The notes: generated by a model from the sequence alone, not told the origin. Positions 22,557 to 34,228 are shown, counted from the first letter of the stretch. The stretch: DNA of 64,000 nt from Anastatus disparis (GCA_017163975.1 JAFFSR010000291.1:3353001-3417000), one strand, 5' to 3'. Numbers and translations are program-made.

Positions 22557-23640
22557 ATGTTAAACTTGGACCAGATCATAGAGGTCCCGGCTGAGATTGG
22601 GAGGGAGAATATAGAGAATGGAGTCCACGAAAATGAAGAGACACAAACAAAAAATTCAGAAGATTTCCTAAAAGGAAAAATTAAAGACTTATACAGTATA
22701 ACTGACCCACAAATATTAGACGACCTACTAAAAACGAATGAAAATTCAAAGGTCAAGAGCAGTGAATTAGATGAAATTATGCTATGACATGTGAGACTAG
22801 TACACATGTCCCTAAGCTATTCGAAACATCTACAAAAGTCAACTGATTGCTTAAAGAAGATCAAATTCAGAGACTACATATTAGACTATAGACTATGTAT
22901 ATTGGGAGAAATGGAAAGTCTTCCTTTCTCAGAATCAAGAGAAAGAGCAATCAAATGTCTAGAGTTAATTCATACCGATGTTATGGGTCCTAAAAAAACA
23001 ACTATCTTACCCTGGAGAAAACAAGTTTATAGTGGTATTTACAGGCGATTACTCCAGATTCGCCAAGGCTTATTCTATCAAACACAAGAACAATACAAGA
23101 AATTACCTAGAAAAATTTTTTTAAATTTTGGGAAACTTATTGAGAGGGAATGCGAAAGTATACTATGTAAGAGAAGACAACCACACAAAATTTAATGAAT
23201 TCTTTGCAGAAGTAATGATGAAGGAAAACAGAAAAAAGTTTTGGACCACCACATACACCACAGCATAATGAAATAAAAGAAAAGTTCAACAAGACGATTC
23301 AAAACCAAATAAGGACAATGATGATCGACTCAGTTCTACTTGGTAGTATGTGGATCCTAGTCTTGGAAGCAACAGTACACATGTACAACGGATCACCGCA
23401 TCGTTCGTTAAACTTTACTACTTCACTTGAGGTAATTCTGTCAAACAAGAAGCACCATGGAGGAAAAAATTAGGAGATTTGGATGCATAGTGTATGCTAC
23501 GATTCCAAACACAAAGTCAAAGTTTTCAGAAAGAGCAATCAAGACCGTTATGATAGGATATACCACAACAGGCTACATCTTATGGCATCCTGGAACAAGA
23601 AATTTTATTAGCTCTAGAAATTTCATAATTTAGTAAGAAA
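22557..23640 (+). pseudogene. Integrase region of the decayed copia-type element
   Basis: The zinc-binding region is recognisable (RLVHMSLSYSKHL near 22795) but its first His contexts are altered. IHTDVMGP (near 22970) holds the first catalytic Asp. TPQHNEIKEKFN (near 23260) precedes the last catalytic Glu region. At least four frameshifts and several stops separate these. The acidic linker at 22557-22787 is open. Confidence 0.7.
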
Positions 23641-24011
23641 TCAGCATATAAAGATGTGTTCAAGCTAACACCACAGGACTTTGAAGAGGTTGAAATTTCA
23701 GACGTCAAAGAAAGTAAATAAACTGACACTAGAAAACCAGAAGAATATTCAGATAATCTAAATTTAAATCCAAAGATATTAGATAAAAATACAAAAGTCA
23801 CGAACAAACCATAAAGAGGAAGACCAAAGAAAAGACATTCAGATGTACAGGACAAATACGAACGAGTCGAAAAGAAAGTTAAGCGACCTAAAAAGGTAGC
23901 CAAAACTAACTAGAAGCTCAATGTAAAAGCAAGAGAAGTACAGCAGAACAAGCCAATAAATGATGAGTCATAATATGCTATTTTAGCTGAAATCAACAAG
24001 GATTCAAAAGA

Positions 24012-24440
24012 TTACAAGAAGGCTATGTCTTCAATAGAAAGAAATGAATGGCAGAGCGCAGTGGAAGAAGAACTGCGTTCTATGAAAGAAAACGAAGTCT
24101 GGGAAATGGTAGATATACCAAACAACAATTCAGAAGGAAAAAGAATAAATATAATAGACTCTAGATAAGTGTTTGAAAAGAAAATTGTAGAAACTGACAA
24201 AACCAACTGTAAAGCTAAGTTAGTCGTCAGAGGATTTAATCGAGGATTTGCTCCAGTGTCAAGAATGTCTTTAATCAGATTAGCTCTATGTATAATTAAT
24301 AAATACGATCTGGAAGCTACACAGTTGGATGTCAAAACAGCGTTTCTACACGGAATCTCACAAGAAGACGTTTACATGAAAATTGCAGATGAACTCAGAT
24401 GTGATAATGCGACCAAACGTCCTAAAATATGTAAAGTACA
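24012..24440 (+). pseudogene. Reverse-transcriptase N-terminal fragment of the decayed copia-type element
   Basis: Recognisable blocks are WQSAVEEELRSMKENEVW, IIDSR followed by a stop, AKLVVRGFN, APVSRMSLIR, LDVKTAFLHG and KICKV. The YVDD active site and RNase H are absent because homology ends near 24440. Confidence 0.8.
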
Positions 24441-24600
24441 GTGGGGTCCAATAAAATGGAGCCACCCTTGAGAAAAAAGTACTAATTAAAAAAATTTGTA
24501 TCTCAACAAATAAGGGTCGTACAGAACTCTACGAACACTCATTTTAACCTTTAAAGGGCCGGGTTTTGAGGTTTCGAAACCTCCTTTGAAAGTGGCCAAT
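24441..24600. other. Unassigned sequence with transposon-end appearance
   Basis: It begins cagtggggtccaataaaatg after a TA, resembling mariner-type inverted termini. No matching inverted end was found, so this may be one end of an interrupted element. Confidence 0.25.
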
Positions 24601-25218
24601 CCCTAGTGGAAATATAAAATGTGCATTACTGTTTAAAATAGTTTTGAATTATTAAAAACTGTTTAAAACTGTTCAAAATAGTTTATAAGTGTGAAATTTT
24701 TGATATTTAAAACAGTTATAAAAAGTTTTGAACATTTTTGAACAGTTTTGAGCAGTACAGAATAATTTTAAACTAAAGTGAACATTTTCTCGTATATATT
24801 ATAGAAATTTTAATATATATAATAAAATTTTTACAAAGACAAAATTATGAAACACTGTTTGAAATCATTTCGAAATTTTTGAAACTTTTTGAAACTGTTT
24901 AAAAATGTAGGTGTTCAAAACTTTTTAAAACCATTCAGAACTGTTCAAGTAAATAAAAAATAGTTTATATTGATTTAAAATTGTTTTGAAATATTTTTAA
25001 TATTTAAAATAATCTATTACTTTTAAACATGAAAAATTCAAAATTATTCAACACTGTTTAAAATCATTTCGAAATTTTCAAAACTTTTTGAAAGTGTTTG
25101 AAAATGTTTAAAACTGTTTATAACTGTTTTAAATATCCTAAATTTCGCACTTATAAACAGTTTTAAACAATTTTGAACAGTTTCAAATATTTTAAAACAT
25201 TTTATATTTCCGCTAGGG
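24601..25218. mobile_element. 618-bp palindromic MITE
   Basis: It starts CCCTAGTGGAAATATAAAATG and ends with the inverted counterpart CATTTTATATTTCCGCTAGGG. It is flanked by AT on both sides (24599-24600 and 25219-25220). The interior is a degenerate repetition of gtttaaaactgttcaaaat, also arranged as an inverted repeat. Non-coding. A 2-bp AT duplication is consistent with several superfamilies, so it is unassigned. Confidence 0.75.
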
Positions 25219-27527
25219 ATTACAAACAATTCTGATATTTATTCATATGGAAAAAAAAGAAATTTATTTTTAAACTATATTTGATCGATAAAGTATAGGT
25301 CTAAAGCAAACCCTTAAACATTTTGTTTTGTAATAGGTCATTTATTTTTGTCCTTTTTGAATCAAAATCTCAACTTCATTATATATTGTGTCATGAAACG
25401 AATTTTTAAATTAGTGTTATTCGAAAACTATATAGTAATAAAAAGACATAATTTTTTTATGAATTATTGATTTTTTCAATAATATAGCATAAGAGAAAAA
25501 AATAATTTGACATTAGTGAGTAATAAAATAATCAACGATTGTTAATCAAAAACATGTATGATTTGTAAGATATTAAAAAAAAACAGGCACATTTGTTCTA
25601 AATTTATCCTGGAGCAGGTCGCTCATCTTTGTCCTTTTATTGAAGAAATGAAATTTCATTTCCAACTGCAGAATGATTAAAAAAAAGGAAACCTTAAGTC
25701 ACCATAAAAATAGTTATTATACATTGTTTTGAAATGATATTAAATTAGTATGTAAAAACTTCCTTTTATCACGGAATTTCACGCAAACTTTGTGACTACA
25801 CAGCGTAAAAGGTTTTTTTAACTTTAAAGAAGCTGCTTTTAAATTGAATAAATGCGGTGCAAAGGAATTAATTCATTTGAGTCAAAGAAAAATCATTTTT
25901 AAATTAATAAAATAATTTTTAAAATAAAAAAAAAACTTGAAATATCCTTCAATACAATATAATATTTGAAAAAAAAATTTTCGAATTTAGAAAAATATCT
26001 TTTTAACTTTGAGAAATTAGTTACTTCCAAAATAGTGTTGAAAGTCAGTAAAACTTTCTTAAAAACAATGCTAAATTTTTTTATTAAAAAAATGTAATAT
26101 TTATTTGAAATAATTTTTATATAAGAATGAAAAAAATATCTTACGTCAAATAATTTTTTAATCCAAATACATAATTCTTAAATTAAACAAATTAGTTCAT
26201 GACTTCGATAAAGCTATCTCTTTTTAACATCAGAATGTTTGTTGGTGCAAAAAAGCGGTGTAATTTATTAAATTTTTTTACATTAAAAAGAGGATTTTGA
26301 ATTGAAACATAATAATTGTCAGAATGAAGAAAATATAACTATATAACTTTCTCATTTTAATAAAGTAATTATTATTTTGATTAAAAACGTATATTTCAGT
26401 AAAAAAAAAATATTTCACAACAATTATTTATAAACATAATTACAAAAAATAAATTTTAATTAAAATCAACATTTAACTGTTTTAAAGAAATATATTTTGA
26501 ATAAAAAAATAATTCTTTGAATCAAAACAGTTTCAGTAATTAAAATAAAATTGAAATTTATATTGCAGAAAAGAAACTTAAATTTGTTGAAACATTTACT
26601 TGAACTAATATTTTAAATTTACTTGTAACAAATTATTTCCATGCTTGAAAGTGATGTTTCATGTTTTCAAAATAATATATTCTTCTAAAAAAATTATTTT
26701 TCAGGCTTCAAAAATTAAAATATATTTTTAAAGAAAAATAATATTAATTCAATGAATAGTTACTTCTATGTGGTACGCAGAAATTAATTGATACGCAATA
26801 TTTTTTATATTCATTAACATATTTTATCGAAGGAACAAAATTTTATTTCAATTATTTAATATGATTTTCATTTTGACATTAAGAGATATAAATTTAAAAG
26901 AAAATTAATAATTTCCAGTGTGAGATATTGATAAGTTCAAGAAATATCTTATGTATCTTGAGATATATTATATTGATATTTAAAAATTTTATTTTCACTA
27001 ACGGAATAAATGATATTGATAACAAAAATATTTCACCGATTACCCGAAACAATATATTCGATACAATAAAAATTTTTTCGTTACTAATAAATTTTTTTTC
27101 TAGTGTAGCTATTGAATCAAGTAACGTTTGTATCATCTGTCTTTTATTATTATTATGGACAGATAAAGACAGAATTACGTTCAAGTAACAACCGGTACTT
27201 AAGTTAGGTCTATGAATAGGAGCCTAAGATCGTCTATGATAATAAAAATTTATATGGTTGGAATATATATTCAGAATAGATTAAATAACAAATATTATTT
27301 CATTCATTAAGAAATAATAAGTTGATTAAAAATGAAATTTTTCCTTATTTATTTTTTAATCAATTTTCAATTATAACAAATTTTATTAAAAACAGAGCAA
27401 TTTATTTTAACATATTTTAACAATGAAAATAATACTTTAAATTTATTTAGAAATATTACTTTTAATCTTATTTAAATGATGAAAATAATTTTAATTTATA
27501 AAATTCATAGTAAAGGATTAAATATTT
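25219..27527. other. Very AT-rich non-coding sequence
   Basis: No open frame beyond chance, no RNA gene and no clear repeat was recognised. Open stretches near 26900-27180 exist on both strands and are low-complexity Ile/Phe/Asn-rich. Confidence 0.4.
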
Positions 27528-27790
27528 TCATCTTACCTGCCAGAAATAAAATGTTGGCTCTAGAATAATCGCCTTTGTGACTCGAAGGATTACAGTGAAG
27601 TTGACAGTGGTGATTTTGAAGGAAGTAAAATCCGTTATTATCAAGTCCTCACAATCGTTTAGCGCAAAAGACACAAGAGTATCTTTTTTTTGTACTTTTC
27701 TAATACATCGACTTTGTTCCAGATGCTTCTCGGGTTTGCGCACGCCGTATTCGCAAAATTTATATATATGTATATGTATATATATCGCGA
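27528..27790 (-). other. Unrecognised candidate coding exon
   Basis: On the minus strand about 80 codons of balanced composition are open (containing EYGVRKPEKHLEQ and FALNDCEDLIITDFTSFK) and end at a good donor (CTGGCAG/GTAAGA). Codon composition differs from the AT-rich surroundings. I do not recognise the protein. No partner exon was identified. It abuts a palindromic element at 27825. Confidence 0.25.
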
Positions 27791-27824
27791 GCATTTGAAA
27801 CAGTATGTATTGCATCGTATGAAT

Positions 27825-28605
27825 CAGAGTTGTAAATGAGGAAATGGTTTTTCATTTGAAATAGTCAAGTAATTGAAAATGCTCGCACCATTTACCATTT
27901 ACAGAGCAAGAAAATGGTAAATGGTCTGACCATTTACTAGTTACTGGGTGAGTAAATGGTAAATGGTCAGACCATTTACCATTTACAGAGCAAGTGAATG
28001 TTAAATAGTCTTACCAGTTCCCAGTTACAGAGCAAGGAACTGGAAATGATCGGACCATTTACCATTTACAGAGCAAGTAAATGGTAAATAGTCTAAACAG
28101 TTCCCAGTTACAGAGCAAGTAACTAGAAATGGTCAGAATATTTACCAGTTACTGGGTGAGTAAATGGTAAATGGTTGGACCATTTACCTTTTACAGAGCG
28201 AGTAAATGCTAAATAGTCTTACCAGTTCCCAGTTACAGAGCAAGAAACTGGTATTGGTCGGACCATTTACCAGTTAGTGGGTGAGTAAATGATAAATGGT
28301 CGGACCATTTACCATTTACAGAGCAAGTAAATACTAAATAGTCTTACCAGTTCCCAGTTACAGAGCAAGAAACTGGAAATGGTCTGATTATTCACCATTT
28401 GCTCACTTAGTAACTGGTAAATGGTTTGACTATTTCCATTTACTTACCCAGTAACTGGTTCGACTATTTACCATTTACTTGCTCTGTAAATGGTAAATGG
28501 TGCTAGCATTTACCATTTACTTGCTCTGTAAGTGGTAAATGGTGCGAGCATTTTCAATTACTTGACTATTTCAAATGAAAAACCATTTCCTTATTTACAA
28601 CTCTG
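27825..28605. mobile_element. 781-bp hAT-like palindromic element with internal repeats
   Basis: The ends start CAGAGTTGTAAAT and match inverted over about 75 bp with one or two differences. CAGAG-type termini are typical of hAT elements. The interior is built from many short copies of accatttaccatttacagagcaag and ccagttcccagttacagagcaag in both orientations, making nested hairpins. No 8-bp target duplication is visible, so the hAT assignment is tentative. Confidence 0.75.
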
Positions 28606-29476
28606 GTTGTACCTGTGAAATGACTTATTTATCAAAATATTTTCTTTTATTAAAGCAATATAATATTTAAAAGATTTTATCACATATAAAGTAGTGAAAT
28701 ATCAACAAAATCATGAAAGAAGTGTTAAAAACACCTAATCTAAAATGTGGATTTGTACAAAATTATGATGCAAATATTTGTAAATCTTATTTTTCTGACT
28801 TGATTGCATGATTAAATTCATAAATAAAGTTCTAGAATACAATTTCATAATATAAATAATAATACAAAGTCTGCAAATGAGCTACAAACAGCCAAAAACG
28901 TCAAAAAAATGAGTTTTTTTACATTTTTAACTATGGCGCACCAACAGCAAATATCTGGAAAAATTCAGGCAAGTAATTTTAAACAAAACACAAGTTTTTT
29001 TTGCAAGAATTGGCCCTGTACCGCATTTCCCGTAAATATAGGAAGGGTTTGAATTTTTTTTCCATCCTTTTAGGTTATATAGCTTCATCAAACCTTTATA
29101 AAAAAATTCCACATGATTTGTAACCATTTAAGCTATAAGCACGATTTTCTTGGGTTTTTTTACCAACTAGATGCGGAGATAAAAAATAAATTGTGAGAAA
29201 GTCATTTTTTCCATGCTGTGGATAGGGGGAGAGGGGCCACGGTCTGCAAATATGACAAAAACTATTTTTTTTATCCAAAACAAAGTTACAAAGTCAAACA
29301 AAAATTTCAGGGACAGGGCAAAATTGACCATCAAAACGGGGGGTACCCTTTAATATTAAAGATATTTTTAAAATTTAAAATTATTACAATTTTTAAACTA
29401 ATATTGAGAGTTATTGGATAGAAATATCCAAGGTCCTTCAAGGAACTCTCTTTCCACTAAGCAGACGTCACATATC
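28606..29476. other. AT-rich non-coding sequence
   Basis: No supported gene. A g-rich stretch (gatagggggagaggggccacgg) lies near 29220. Confidence 0.4.
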
Positions 29477-29499
29477 CCTCTCTCTCTCTCTCTCTCTCT
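29477..29499 (+). repeat. (CT)n microsatellite
   Basis: A run of ctctctctctctctctctctc directly precedes the 5' untranslated region of the LINE. Confidence 0.9.
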
Positions 29500-29935
29500 G
29501 TGAGTATATCAACGTGTGTTCTGTTTAGCTCTTGTTGCTTTTTGGCCTTGTACTCTGCTTCTGCTGCCTTCGGGCGTCTTGTTCCAGGTAACTGCAGGCG
29601 CATTTTGCAGAGCACCGATTGACCTTATAGACTGCACTTTTGGTGAGCTCTGCAACTTTAAAACATCTAAAATTGTCTTGCGGTGCCGACATTTTGAGGT
29701 TAGGACCATCCATCAATTTTGAGGTTAGTTTCAATAAGTCTTCAGCTAGTAACTGCCTCTGAAACCAGGTGCGCTGTAACCGTTACCATAGGAGCGCTGT
29801 TCTCTACATCATCGACTGTTGCTGTACTTCAACGTTACCGATTGTGAGTACTGTTTGTTTAGCATTTATACTTTGAGTTTTATTTGGGAGGTGACTCTCT
29901 GTACACGACCTGTCTCTTTGCTGCGTTTATCGAGT

Positions 29936-31180
29936 ATGGTAATTTGTTCTCTCTGTGAAGCAGCTATCCTTCACACCGACTCTTCGCGTCTTTGCATTAA
30001 CTGTTCAGCAATTTATCACTTGCATTGTTGTGATAATTCTTGGTTTGGACCTAATAATACTCTCGCTTGTTGCGAAAAGCGCAAAACCACAAGAATTATC
30101 TCTACGAGTAGTGCTTTGGGTGTGGTTTCCCCTAATAAATTACTTTCTGCCTCCCCAGGGCCGTTATTAGATTCTTTGCCCAATCAGGGCTCTCAAAAAA
30201 GGGGTGCGGTCTCCCCGCTCCACCCACTTGAACCGTTACTAAGGCGACGCTGTCGTTCGGAGTCAAGCTCCTCCCAATCTTCTATTGAAAGTAGTACACC
30301 GGTGGGCGTTAAGCCTAAACTTGTTGCTTCCTCTAGTCCTCACTTATTGGCTGCTGAGCCCAGTGCTACTTCATCAAGTCTTCTTACGATTTCTCAACCA
30401 AGGCCCGTTAACATGTCGGACAGTGAGTGGCTTGCTAATTTTAAGTCTGACAATGACTTAAAATTCGCGGCTCAGATGGAGAAAACGGACAAGCTTTTAC
30501 TCTTGACTACTCAACTTGTTGGTGAAGTGGGTTCGTTGCGCAATGATATTCGTGAGATTAAGCTATCTCTATCGGATGTTGAAAAGCGTCAAGACTTGCT
30601 TTCTGATCGGCTTGATGAGCACATTGCTACCTGTTCTGCAATAACTTCTGCACCTGCTGACCCGTTAATGTCTGATACGTATGAAGTTTTGTTCTCGGGT
30701 ATTCCAACAACTCTATCAGTAAGTGATAACGATATAATCAATACTATTTTGAGAGCAATCGGGTTAGAGCAGGCTTGCATGATGCTCATTGATTCTCGTG
30801 AATGGCTTCCTGCTGTTCCTATGGAAACGGATGAGCCTGAACCTTCTCAAAAGGATAAATTTCGAGCAATCGTTGGGCGCTTTACATCTGGTGCGATCAG
30901 AGATACTATAGTATCAAACTCTGCTAAGCTGAGAGATTTTACTGTTTCGAAACTTTTTGGTATAAAAGGTTCTTCTAAGATCTTTGCTCGTCCTATTTGG
31001 CCTAATCCGGTCTTTAAGTTATTAGTCAAGGCAAATGCAGTTTACAAGGAGTTAAATTATATGCGTCCTATTGTTCGTAACTTAAGAGTCTGCATGCGTC
31101 CCCATAAGGAGGCTGAGCTGATTCCAATTTTGGATGAGGCTCACTTGTCGAGGCTAACACCAAATAAAAACAAAAAATAG
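29936..31180 (+). CDS. LINE ORF1 protein with PHD-like zinc finger
   Basis: The frame is open from 29819, but the ATG at 29936 directly precedes the conserved finger and is the better start (414 residues). The N-terminus has a Cys/His finger: CSLC, then CINC, then HLHCC and a final Cys pair, as in the PHD/ZZ-like fingers of CR1-group ORF1 proteins. A Ser/Pro-rich linker follows, then a coiled-coil-like stretch (LLTTQLVGEVGSLRNDIREI), then a C-terminal domain that may bind nucleic acid. The ORF1 product is expected to package the RNA. It ends in TAG at 31178-31180, and ORF2 continues in the same frame. Confidence 0.8.
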   Translation: MVICSLCEAAILHTDSSRLCINCSAIYHLHCCDNSWFGPNNTLACCEKRKTTRIISTSSALGVVSPNKLLSASPGPLLDSLPNQGSQKRGAVSPLHPLEPLLRRRCRSESSSSQSSIESSTPVGVKPKLVASSSPHLLAAEPSATSSSLLTISQPRPVNMSDSEWLANFKSDNDLKFAAQMEKTDKLLLLTTQLVGEVGSLRNDIREIKLSLSDVEKRQDLLSDRLDEHIATCSAITSAPADPLMSDTYEVLFSGIPTTLSVSDNDIINTILRAIGLEQACMMLIDSREWLPAVPMETDEPEPSQKDKFRAIVGRFTSGAIRDTIVSNSAKLRDFTVSKLFGIKGSSKIFARPIWPNPVFKLLVKANAVYKELNYMRPIVRNLRVCMRPHKEAELIPILDEAHLSRLTPNKNKK

Positions 31181-31306
31181 GGTTTGCTAGGCTCTTGTGT
31201 GATTAATAACCCTTCTTTTATTTCAAACTCATCAAATAGTCTTAATAACGTTTTTTCTCATACTTCATTTAATAACGTAATAAATTCAAACTCTCCTGCT
31301 ATCTCT

Positions 31307-34228
31307 ATGCCAAAAAATGGCTTACAATTTTTTCAAAATATACAAATTTCTCATGCTAATGTTAATCGGCTCAAAACTCATTTCTCCCTCATAGAACATC
31401 ATATTACTTCTAATCAACCGGATATTTTTGCTGTTACAGAGACTTTCTTAACTGAGTATGATGATTCTTCTATTATCTCTATTGATCACTATAATTTCTT
31501 TAGGTTAGATAGAGTGGGTAAAATTGGCGGTGGAGTTGGCTTCTATGTGCGAGATTTTCTCAAAGTCAGCATACTTTCTCAATCAAATGCCGTCTTCGAC
31601 AATACAGCTGAGTATATCATAGCTGAAATCTCTCTAGGTGCTGAGAAACTCATTTTTGCGGTCGTATATCTGAGGCCAAAGGGCCTTTTTCCTGAGGATT
31701 TCTTTAACTCATTATCTGAGTTATTACCATCGTACAAAAACATTGTCATTACTGGAGATTTCAATATCAATTTGTTGGCTAAAAATTTTAGCGCAGACTC
31801 TTTCCGCTCAACGATTGAATCACTTGCCCTTTACTTAGTACCTTCCGAACCTACTCACCATACTCTTACAACTGATCATATTTCTCATGCCTGGATTGAT
31901 CTCTTCATTTTAAATGACGAAAATTCTTTGGTTTCTTACAGTAAAACATCATCTCCTTTCATAGCAGGTCACGATCTGATTACTATCACTTTTAAGGCTT
32001 TTAAGCCTCAAGCTGCAACTAAAATAATCAATTCTCGTAATTTTGCTAACATTAACCTTCAAACTTTAAACAGTATGATTTCATTTTCTCTTTCAAATTA
32101 CTCACACGAGAGCTGTGTTGCATCTTTGGGCACTGCCACTTCTTCTGTTGATATGTTAGTTCATAAGTTGTCTTCTGTTCTTGTTTCGTCCTTTGATTCT
32201 TGTGCACCAAATAAAGCACTTAAATTAGACATTAAGAAAAAACCGTGGGTCACTTCTGACATTAGATTTAAGATGAGAGAGCGTGATAGAGCATATCGTT
32301 ATGCTGTTCGATCCGGCTCTACTCAGGCAGTTTTAAGATATAGGAGGCTCAGAAGTGAAATTTCAAATGCGCTTGATTCTGCAAAAAACAATTATATAGC
32401 TGATCGTCTTAATTCTGTGGGTAACTCTTCTAATCGCTGGAACATTCTTCACAAGATTGGTCTGGCTTCAAAGATATTGCCTTCACCGCTTCAGTATTTC
32501 TCCTCAAGTGTTCTTCTCTCTCATTACACAACAATTTCTTCTGCCACTCCAGCTTTGTCTGAGGGTGAGTTGAGAGAAGTGCTTGCAGTACCACTACGTA
32601 ATGACTTGCCTGTCTTTAATTTTGCTCCAGTTAATTGTTCTCTTGTCGAGTCTTTTGTGCGCCTTGGTACTTCCAAGACTTTTGGTCCTGATGGTATTAT
32701 GGCTCAGATGCTTAAAATGACGAGTCAATCCTCTGTTGATCTCATTACTTCCATCATAAATTGCTCGCTCGCATCTGCTGTTTTTCCGACTGATTGGAAG
32801 AGGGCCTTTTTGCTTCCATTGGCAAAGACGAATAAGATGGATTCACCTTCACAAACTCGGCCCATTGCCAAACTTTCCGAAGTTTCCAAAATTCTGGAGA
32901 GAGTAGTGCATTCTCAGTTTAGCTCCTTTATTGAATCAAATTCTCTGTTCGATAGTCTACAGACAGGCTTTCGTAAATCTAATAGTACCCAGACTGCGCT
33001 CTTGAAGCTTCTTGAAGATGCACGCCTAGCTATTGATAAAAGAATGATTACTACTCTATTGCTCTTTGATTTTTCCAAGGCTTTCGACACAGTGTCACAT
33101 ATTCGCCTGCTGTTCAAACTCCGTCGATTCAATTGCTCAGATTCTGTTATACGATGGTTTGCGTCGTATCTCAGCAAGAGATCCTATGCTATTACAGATA
33201 TGGAGGGTCATGTCGGTGAATGGGTCACCTGCACGGCAGGTGTTCCTCAGGGCAGCGTTTTGGGTCCGCTGCTTTTCTCTGTTTTCATCAATGATTTATC
33301 TTCTGTTTTAACCAGATCGTCTCATATACTGTTTGCTGATGACTTGCAGGTATACCACTCATTTTTGCCCGCAAATCTGAATGACGAGATTGACTTTCTA
33401 AATCACGAGGTTGCTGCAGTTGTTAAGTGGGCTGTTGACAATGGTCTTGCCTTAAACCCATCTAAAATGCAAGCAATGTTCATTGGTAGCGAGCAATTCA
33501 TCTTAAGAATTGATCTCTTTTCTTGCCCTAAAATTTTCGTAAATGATAAGGTGGTGCCGTATACTAGTTCAGTCAAAAATTTGGGTATCTGGATAACTAG
33601 TACTTTAAACTGGAACAAGCAGGTGGGTTCGGTGGTTGGACGTATCTTTGGTACTCTTCAATCATTAAAGTTCCATAGACATGCTCTGTCTAGGCAGGTC
33701 AGGAAAAACCTTGTCGAAGCTCTTATCTTTCCTATAATAGACTACTGTTGTGTAGTCTATGATGACTTACCCCAGACGTTAAACATTAAACTTCATCGTG
33801 CACTTAATGCCTGCGTTAGATTTGTCTATGGAAATATAGGAAGACAAGAAAGGGTTACGCCCTTTCGCCTGCAGTTGGGCTGGTTGTCGGTGAGCCACAG
33901 GCGTTTATATTTTAAGTCAGCTCTTGCTCACTCTATTGTTTCGCATCAAAAGCCAAGCTATCTGGCTGCTAAATTCGATCGGGTGAACATTGATATAGTT
34001 GTTCGAACTTCGACTAGACTACCAGCTAGACTTCTCATTTGCCCCGTTGTTCGTACTGCAGCTATGCTACATTCTTTCGTATACACGGCATCTAGCTTTA
34101 TTAATGTTAATACCTCCATATTCGCTAGTTTTGAACTAGGACAAACGCAGTCTATTAAGGCTAAGCTGTACAATAAATTCTTGCTTGAGGAGCGCACTGA
34201 GTGGTTGGGCGAGACAGAGAGTCAATGA
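31307..34228 (+). CDS. LINE ORF2: endonuclease and reverse transcriptase
   Basis: Starting at the first ATG the protein is 973 residues, but the frame is open back to the ORF1 stop. The N-terminus is an APE-type endonuclease with catalytic motifs VTETFL, TGDFNIN and GHDLI. Reverse transcriptase follows, with LLFDFSKAFDTV, GVPQGSVLGP and the active site FADDLQ near 33330, then the usual Cys/His-poor C-terminus. There is no RNase H. It would nick target DNA and prime reverse transcription from it. It is intact with no stop or frameshift. How it is translated is unclear, because it lies in frame with ORF1 across one TAG. Confidence 0.9.
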   Translation: MPKNGLQFFQNIQISHANVNRLKTHFSLIEHHITSNQPDIFAVTETFLTEYDDSSIISIDHYNFFRLDRVGKIGGGVGFYVRDFLKVSILSQSNAVFDNTAEYIIAEISLGAEKLIFAVVYLRPKGLFPEDFFNSLSELLPSYKNIVITGDFNINLLAKNFSADSFRSTIESLALYLVPSEPTHHTLTTDHISHAWIDLFILNDENSLVSYSKTSSPFIAGHDLITITFKAFKPQAATKIINSRNFANINLQTLNSMISFSLSNYSHESCVASLGTATSSVDMLVHKLSSVLVSSFDSCAPNKALKLDIKKKPWVTSDIRFKMRERDRAYRYAVRSGSTQAVLRYRRLRSEISNALDSAKNNYIADRLNSVGNSSNRWNILHKIGLASKILPSPLQYFSSSVLLSHYTTISSATPALSEGELREVLAVPLRNDLPVFNFAPVNCSLVESFVRLGTSKTFGPDGIMAQMLKMTSQSSVDLITSIINCSLASAVFPTDWKRAFLLPLAKTNKMDSPSQTRPIAKLSEVSKILERVVHSQFSSFIESNSLFDSLQTGFRKSNSTQTALLKLLEDARLAIDKRMITTLLLFDFSKAFDTVSHIRLLFKLRRFNCSDSVIRWFASYLSKRSYAITDMEGHVGEWVTCTAGVPQGSVLGPLLFSVFINDLSSVLTRSSHILFADDLQVYHSFLPANLNDEIDFLNHEVAAVVKWAVDNGLALNPSKMQAMFIGSEQFILRIDLFSCPKIFVNDKVVPYTSSVKNLGIWITSTLNWNKQVGSVVGRIFGTLQSLKFHRHALSRQVRKNLVEALIFPIIDYCCVVYDDLPQTLNIKLHRALNACVRFVYGNIGRQERVTPFRLQLGWLSVSHRRLYFKSALAHSIVSHQKPSYLAAKFDRVNIDIVVRTSTRLPARLLICPVVRTAAMLHSFVYTASSFINVNTSIFASFELGQTQSIKAKLYNKFLLEERTEWLGETESQ

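Larger units (their letters stand above)
20878..24440 (+). mobile_element. Decayed copia-type element, 3'-truncated in reverse transcriptase
   Basis: On the plus strand the order is Gag, protease, integrase and the N-terminal part of reverse transcriptase. All are broken by stops and frameshifts, and a 626-bp foldback element is inserted in the nucleocapsid region. Homology stops at about 24440, shortly after the conserved KTAFLHG and KICK motifs, where an unrelated sequence starting cagtggggtcc begins. No LTR was found at either end. Confidence 0.85.

Noticed and set aside
26894..27188. Overlapping open frames on both strands
   Set aside because: Ile/Phe/Asn-rich low-complexity translation of AT-rich DNA without homology or splice signals.
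27825..28605. CRISPR-like repeat and spacer array
   Set aside because: Repeats vary in length and orientation, the whole is palindromic with hAT-like ends, and the DNA is eukaryotic.
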